A stretch of 64,000 nt of DNA from an uncultured Roseibium sp. (GTDB lineage Bacteria > Pseudomonadota > Alphaproteobacteria > Rhizobiales > Stappiaceae). The position numbers and the translations under genes were made by a program. The notes under the pieces were generated by a model, which saw only the letters and a list, made by a program, of their open reading frames with translations, searched no databases and was not told the origin of the DNA. This document shows positions 59,606 through 64,000 of this stretch, in pieces (the first letter of the stretch is position 1; each line of letters starts with the position of its first letter). The DNA is taken from contig NZ_CANMNP010000019.1 in assembly GCF_947499295.1 (NCBI RefSeq), positions 1-64,000 of the forward strand, given 5' to 3'.

Positions 59606-60550
59606 TCAGTGCTCGACATTTCGATAGGCAAGCATGGCGCCGGCCAAATCTTCCAATGCCGCGCCGACCGATTTGAACATCGTGATCGCGTCGTCTGATT
59701 TCCGACCCGGATGATCGGTTCTACAAAGATCATAAAGATCCGCACGAATGTCATCACGCGATATCAGTCCGGCCTTGAGCGGTTGGACAATGTCGCCACC
59801 TTCAGTCAAACACCCATCCCTTGTGTCGACAAAAATTTCCGCTCTTTTGATAAGATCGTCATCGCTTTCCCGCATGGTTGGCTTGAAAGCCCCGACCAGA
59901 TCAACATGCGCGCCGGGTTTCAGGGCCTTTCCCTTTATCAAGGGTTCTGAAGAAAGGGTTGCCGCACTGATGATATCAGCCTGCCCAAGCGCTTCAGTCA
60001 GACTATCAGCTGCATTGATCCTGATGGGAAAGGTTGACTGCAGTTCCGTTGCAAGCTCACTCGCTTTCGCCTTCGAGCGCCCCCAGATCGTAACTTCCTC
60101 TATCGAGCGGATGGCCATGTGAGCTGCGATCAAATTGGGAACAAGCCGTCCCGTCCCAAGCAAAAGCAGGTGACGTGCGTCTGAACGTGCCAGATAGCGC
60201 GCTGCCAACGCGGAAGCAGCCGCCGTTCGACGCGCGGTGAGCTCACCACCATCGATCAGGGCCAGCATTTCACCAGTCCCTGCATCGGAAAGCAGATACT
60301 GTGCGGAAACCGCAGGCAGCGACCGCTCGGAGTTACCCGGAACAACGGTCGCGACTTTCACCCCTGCATATTTGCCCGGCAGCCAGGCTGGCATCAGCAA
60401 GAGAGTCGCATCAGGCTCACCCGGTATTTCCATGTCGTGATGATGCCTGGTCGGCATCTTGCAACCGGTTCGAAAAATCTCTGCAAGGGCGTCTATCAAA
60501 TCCGGAAATGGAAGCGCATCACGCGTCTGGTCTTCGTTCAGCAGCAGCAT
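59606..60550 (-). CDS. Ornithine cyclodeaminase/mu-crystallin family dehydrogenase
   Basis: A 314-residue protein. Substrate-site residues MPTRHHHDM lie near the start, LLMPAWLPGKYAGVKVATVVP follows, and the NAD(P)-binding fold has LLLGTGRLVPNLIA instead of the usual G-x-G-x-Q. DLVGAFKPTMRE is the family's conserved middle. Relatives are cyclodeaminases or ketimine reductases acting on amino acids. The exact reaction cannot be told. A single-gene unit. Confidence 0.85.
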   Translation of the reverse strand: MLLLNEDQTRDALPFPDLIDALAEIFRTGCKMPTRHHHDMEIPGEPDATLLLMPAWLPGKYAGVKVATVVPGNSERSLPAVSAQYLLSDAGTGEMLALIDGGELTARRTAAASALAARYLARSDARHLLLLGTGRLVPNLIAAHMAIRSIEEVTIWGRSKAKASELATELQSTFPIRINAADSLTEALGQADIISAATLSSEPLIKGKALKPGAHVDLVGAFKPTMRESDDDLIKRAEIFVDTRDGCLTEGGDIVQPLKAGLISRDDIRADLYDLCRTDHPGRKSDDAITMFKSVGAALEDLAGAMLAYRNVEH

Positions 60551-60649
60551 CTGTTGTCAATCAATAGTGTGGTTAATACCTAGAGGAACAAAACATATTC
60601 GCCGACCCGGACCAAGAACTATCTTTTCAAAGACAAAAGCAGAATACTC

Positions 60650-61732
60650 TCACGATAAATCGAAGATCATCATCACATATGCTGCAAAGAGCGCAAGATG
60701 AACCGCCCCGAGTAGATAGTTGGTGGTTCGACTGCCGAATGTCAGCAAGCTGACGAACAGTGTCAGTGAGAGGAGTACGATTTCGGCCGACTCCAGGCCG
60801 AGCTCGACGGTGTGACCAGTGTAGTAGCCGACAAAAAGAACCGCGGGGACAGTCAGTCCGATGGTCGCCACAGCAGAGCCGAGACAGATATTGACTGCTC
60901 TTTGCAGCATGTTCTCTTTTGCCGCCTGTAGTGCACTTAGGCCTTCCGGCATCAACACGAGGGCAGCAACAATAAATCCGCTCAGCGCGATTGGTGCACC
61001 AAGGCCGTCAATCCCGAATTCGACATAGAGCGCCAGCTTCTTGGACAGCAAGATAATCGGTAGCAAAGCCCCTAGAAGACCGACGATATGAAACGGCATC
61101 GAGCGAACCACGATCCCATGATGGCCGTGATCACCATCCTCTAATGCGTCCGGTTGACGAAAAATGTCGCTGTGAGTGACTGTCTGGATCGCCAGAAACA
61201 CGCCATACAACATCAATGACATGACCACCTCAAACCCTGCCTGGAGCGGAGAAAGCTCGCCGCCTGGCGCCGAGTGCGTAAAGCGTGGCAGGACAAGCGC
61301 AAATATGGCAAGTGGAACAAGAACCGACAAAAACGCCTTCGCGCCTTCAAGATTGTAGGACTGGTTCTTGTGTTGCAATCCGCCCACCAGAAGGCAAATC
61401 CCTATCAATCCGTTCATAACGATCATCACGACCGAGAACATTGTGTCTCGTGCCATGGTCGGCGCCGCATCGCCCGACAACATGATCGCGACGATAAGGG
61501 CCACCTCAATGCCGATAACAGCCAGGGTCAGTATGAGTGTTCCGTAGGGCTCTCCCAGCAACGTGGCAAGGCATTCGGCATGCCGTACAACAGAAAACGC
61601 GCACCACATGACCACGACAAAGATCAGAGCCAGCAGCAACAGCGACGGACCAACGCCGATGTCGTCGGGTTTCAAGAAACCTCCCAGATACGCAAATGCA
61701 GCAAAAAGGAGAAACCCGGCCAGACTTGGCAT
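60650..61732 (-). CDS. chaA: Calcium/proton antiporter (ChaA-like)
   Basis: An integral membrane protein of about 360 residues; the start is uncertain (ATG 61732, with in-frame GTG or TTG up to 61816). It has the CaCA signatures FSVVRHAECLATLLGEPYG and IGIEVALIVAIM in the first half, and APIALSGFIVAALVLMPEG in the second, as in E. coli ChaA, and 11 hydrophobic segments. An acidic His loop (EDGDHGHHG) lies in the middle. It moves Ca2+ or Na+ out against protons. Confidence 0.88.
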   Translation of the reverse strand: MPSLAGFLLFAAFAYLGGFLKPDDIGVGPSLLLLALIFVVVMWCAFSVVRHAECLATLLGEPYGTLILTLAVIGIEVALIVAIMLSGDAAPTMARDTMFSVVMIVMNGLIGICLLVGGLQHKNQSYNLEGAKAFLSVLVPLAIFALVLPRFTHSAPGGELSPLQAGFEVVMSLMLYGVFLAIQTVTHSDIFRQPDALEDGDHGHHGIVVRSMPFHIVGLLGALLPIILLSKKLALYVEFGIDGLGAPIALSGFIVAALVLMPEGLSALQAAKENMLQRAVNICLGSAVATIGLTVPAVLFVGYYTGHTVELGLESAEIVLLSLTLFVSLLTFGSRTTNYLLGAVHLALFAAYVMMIFDLS

Positions 61733-61846
61733 TTCGGACTTCAGCAAGGTCACGCCCCCGGGACCAGAGATTGGAAACAGCAGTCGACTATAGGCTGCTC
61801 GCAATGTCAGCTGCAATACGCAAGGCCGAGTGGCTAATCTTCATAC

Positions 61847-61874
61847 AAAAAAAACCGGCGCAAAGCGCCGGTTT
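61847..61874 (-). terminator. Intrinsic terminator of the liv operon
   Basis: On the minus strand AAACCGGCGC (61865-61874) pairs with GCGCCGGTTT (61852-61861) around a 3-nt loop and ends in eight T. It lies 22 bp after the livF stop and separates liv from the antiporter gene. Confidence 0.92.
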
Positions 61875-61895
61875 GGCAGTTCGATGATGTTGCCA

Positions 61896-62675
61896 TTAAA
61901 TGGCGAGGTATTCCTGTCGCAGTTCTGCGTTGTCGAGCACTTCCTGTGCAGACCCGTCGAACACCACTTCGCCCATATCAAGAATGACGGCACGGTCTGC
62001 AAGGTGAAGAGCCGCAATTGCGTTTTGCTCGACGATAATGGTCGTCATGCCAAGCTCTTTCACGCCCTCCAGGATCCGCTCAATCTCCTGAACGATCACC
62101 GGCGCCAACCCTTCGTAAGGTTCATCAAGAAGCAGCAGTTTGATGTCCCGGGCAAGAATACGGGCCACAGCAAGCATTTGCTGCTCCCCACCCGACATTG
62201 TTACGGCCTCCTGCGACCGCCGCTCGGCCAGACGCGGGAAGTGTTCGTAAATCCGCTCGATAGACCAACCTTTGGGTTCCGCGATCTGGGACAGTTCCAG
62301 ATTTTCCTGAACGGTCAAACCGGGAATGATGCGCCGATCTTCCGGCACAAGCCCGACACCACAACGTGCTGCCTCAAAACTTTTCATTTCGTGCAGCGGT
62401 TTATGATCGAGCCAAACCTCGCCATGGGTCAGTTGTGGATCGTCCATGCGGGCAATTGTCCGCAGTGTAGACGTTTTTCCGGCACCGTTGCGCCCGAGAA
62501 GCGCCAGGATCTCGCCTTCGCGGACATCAAACCCCACGCCTTGCACGATGTAGCTCTCACCGTAATAGGCGTGCAAGTCCCACGCAGAGAAATATGCCGG
62601 TGCAGCACCTGTCGCTTTCTTGGGCTTGATGCCAGGTGCTTGTTTTCCGGCAAACTGATCGTCAAGTAGGGTCAC
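61896..62675 (-). CDS. livF: Branched-chain amino acid ABC transporter ATP-binding protein LivF
   Basis: A 259-residue ABC ATPase from GTG 62675. Motifs are Walker A GRNGAGKT, the Q-loop, VPEDRRIIPGLTVQENL, the ABC signature MSGGEQQMLAVAR, Walker B LLLLDEPYEGLAP and the H-loop replaced by EQN (IIVEQNAIAAL), typical of LivF. It has an extra ~25-residue N-terminus. It overlaps livG by 4 nt (GTGA). Substrate may be branched-chain or other amino acids or amides. Confidence 0.93.
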   Translation of the reverse strand: MTLLDDQFAGKQAPGIKPKKATGAAPAYFSAWDLHAYYGESYIVQGVGFDVREGEILALLGRNGAGKTSTLRTIARMDDPQLTHGEVWLDHKPLHEMKSFEAARCGVGLVPEDRRIIPGLTVQENLELSQIAEPKGWSIERIYEHFPRLAERRSQEAVTMSGGEQQMLAVARILARDIKLLLLDEPYEGLAPVIVQEIERILEGVKELGMTTIIVEQNAIAALHLADRAVILDMGEVVFDGSAQEVLDNAELRQEYLAI

Positions 62676-63427
62676 AGATGCGCTCCTCCGAGATAGGCTT
62701 CCTGAACGCGCGGATCGCCCTTGATGTCTTCTGGCTTGCCTTCAGCAATAATAGTGCCCTGAGCAAGTACAGTTACCTTTTCTGCCAGCGAAAACACAAC
62801 GTGCATGTCGTGCTCGATCACTACCTTGGTGATGCCACGGTCGCCGATGCGTTTGAGAAGATCAATGGTGTTGTTGGTGTCTGCGCGTGACATTCCCGCT
62901 GTCGGCTCGTCAAGCAGAAGTAGCTTTGGATCCTGGGAAAGGCACATCGCCAATTCCAGGCGGCGTTTGTCACCGCGTGACAACGAGCTCGCAGTCACTG
63001 CCCTTTTGTCTTCAAGGCCGACATCTTCAAGCATGTGCATCGCCCTGTCATGAATTTCCGCGTCCTGATCGACGCGGGCGAACGCATGAAGGGCAAATTC
63101 GCCGTCGCGCTTTGCCAGCGCCGGGATCATGATGTTTTCAAGCAAAGTCAGATCATCGAAAATTTCCGGCGTCTGAAAAACACGTGAAACTCCGATCTGA
63201 TTGATTTCGTGAGGCTTCATACCGGTTAGTGATATGTCGCCGAACATCACGGTTCCGGTGTCCGGGGCCAGCCGGCCAATCATACAGTTCAGAAAGGTCG
63301 ACTTGCCGGCTCCATTCGGGCCGATAATGGCGTGAACCGTCCCTTCTTCAACAGAGAAGTTCACATTGTTGAGGGCCCGCAGTCCGCCGAACGACTTGTT
63401 CACACCCTCGACGCGTAGGATTTCCAT
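62672..63427 (-). CDS. livG: Branched-chain amino acid ABC transporter ATP-binding protein LivG
   Basis: A 251-residue ABC ATPase with Walker A GPNGAGKST, ISRVFQTPEIFDDLTLLENI, the signature SLSRGDKRRLELAM (an SRGDK variant), Walker B LLLLDEPTAGM and VIEHDMHVVFSLA. It lies 11 bp after livM and overlaps livF. Confidence 0.94.
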   Translation of the reverse strand: MEILRVEGVNKSFGGLRALNNVNFSVEEGTVHAIIGPNGAGKSTFLNCMIGRLAPDTGTVMFGDISLTGMKPHEINQIGVSRVFQTPEIFDDLTLLENIMIPALAKRDGEFALHAFARVDQDAEIHDRAMHMLEDVGLEDKRAVTASSLSRGDKRRLELAMCLSQDPKLLLLDEPTAGMSRADTNNTIDLLKRIGDRGITKVVIEHDMHVVFSLAEKVTVLAQGTIIAEGKPEDIKGDPRVQEAYLGGAHL

Positions 63428-63438
63428 ATCAGTTCACC

Positions 63439-64000
63439 TTATTCTGCAGGGGCTGCGGATGCCTGAGGCGCAGACTTGTCTTGCGAAGGCGGCTTGCGCC
63501 GCTTGAAAAGACGTCCGATCCGCTCCATGCCTTCCATGATGCCACCCGGCAGGAAAATCACGATCAGCATGAACATGATGCCGAGGGTAAGGTGCCAGCC
63601 CTTACCGATGAATGGGTGGATGATGAACACCAGAGCATCTGCCAGTCCGTCCGGCAACGCTGCAAACCAGTCATAGAGGATGTTGTCGTTGATCTTGGAG
63701 AAGATGTTTTCACAATACTTGATGAAACCGGCTCCAAGTACGGGCCCGATCAGGGTACCTGCGCCTCCCAGGATCGTCATAAGTACAACTTCACCCGAGG
63801 CCGTCCATTGCATGCGCTCTGCGCCTGCGAGTGGATCCATCGCGACCATCAAACCGCCGGCCAATCCTGCATACATGCCTGAAATCACGAACGCTGCCAG
63901 AGTGTAAGGCTTGCTGTTCAAACCGGTGAAATTCATCCGTTGTTGGTTGGACTTCACCGCGCGCAGCATCATGCCAAACGGAGAACGGAAGATCCGGATT
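63439..64000 (-). CDS. livM: Branched-chain amino acid ABC transporter permease LivM (3' part)
   Basis: The frame continues to the window edge and reads [20 protein letters not shown], the well-known LivM loop, followed by the [18 protein letters not shown] [20 protein letters not shown] helix, the [18 protein letters not shown] helices and a basic tail. The N-terminal half lies outside the window. An internal ATG at 63972 is not the start. Confidence 0.95.
   Translation of the reverse strand, partial: IRIFRSPFGMMLRAVKSNQQRMNFTGLNSKPYTLAAFVISGMYAGLAGGLMVAMDPLAGAERMQWTASGEVVLMTILGGAGTLIGPVLGAGFIKYCENIFSKINDNILYDWFAALPDGLADALVFIIHPFIGKGWHLTLGIMFMLIVIFLPGGIMEGMERIGRLFKRRKPPSQDKSAPQASAAPAE

Overview
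The window comes from an alphaproteobacterial chromosome. Gene content and neighbourhood (a tRNA-Arg next to an NDUFS4-like complex I gene, a double cold-shock-domain protein, liv transporters, DUF1036 and caspase-like proteins) suggest a marine member of the Stappiaceae (Roseibium/Labrenzia group). That placement is inferred from context, not from a marker gene.

Layout. (1) 1-6882 is the integrase-proximal end of a prophage or related integrative element. All its genes are on the + strand and most stops and starts overlap. It opens inside a 12-bp minisatellite that is in frame with a DUF6745-type protein. It carries a lipoprotein, a Rad52-type annealing protein, two HNH nucleases, a SpoU-type RNA methyltransferase and a tyrosine integrase that abuts the 3' end of tRNA-Arg(TCT). 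(2) 6883-14100 is ordinary chromosome: an NDUFS4-like complex I subunit, tRNA-Pro, a possible secreted zincin-like protein, DUF192, a cold-shock protein, a sirtuin, glyoxalase I and tRNA-Glu. (3) 14116-58446 is a large accessory island built around a type VI secretion system (T6SS). It starts with a stand-alone protein resembling the anthrax edema factor/CyaA/ExoY cyclases and a caspase-like protein, then an ExbD, a DUF1036 protein, a small exported protein and an ExbB. A minus-strand operon of 11 genes (vgrG, DUF6931, fha, tssK, tssL, tssM, tagF, pppA, ppkA, exbD, TonB-like) is divergent from a plus-strand operon (ompA-like, tssA, B, C, hcp, tssE, F, G, H). The island ends with an M23 peptidase, a CHASE2 adenylate cyclase and two more caspase-like proteins. 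(4) 58727-64000 is chromosome again: GNAT, an ornithine cyclodeaminase-like enzyme, a Ca2+/H+ antiporter and livF, livG and the end of livM.

How the parts may work together (inference). The kinase/phosphatase/FHA set matches the threonine-phosphorylation control known from Pseudomonas and Agrobacterium T6SS. A short motif, [DG][KR]T[VI][VI], occurs in TssL, the kinase, the M23 peptidase and twice in a long N-terminal extension of TssG, so Fha may dock on several envelope and baseplate partners. The kinase and the TonB-like protein share a homologous periplasmic C-terminal domain, and the TonB-like protein and an ExbD are in the T6SS operon. This points to an energy-transducing or sensing arm not part of standard T6SS descriptions. 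CRP-like palindromes (TGTGA-N6-TCACA with at most one mismatch) lie upstream of tssB, all of the separately transcribed cyclase and caspase genes or operons where I looked, and the possible effector. With an adenylate cyclase encoded in the island this suggests cAMP-linked control.

No TssJ and no PAAR protein were seen, so the T6SS is either atypical or completed from elsewhere.
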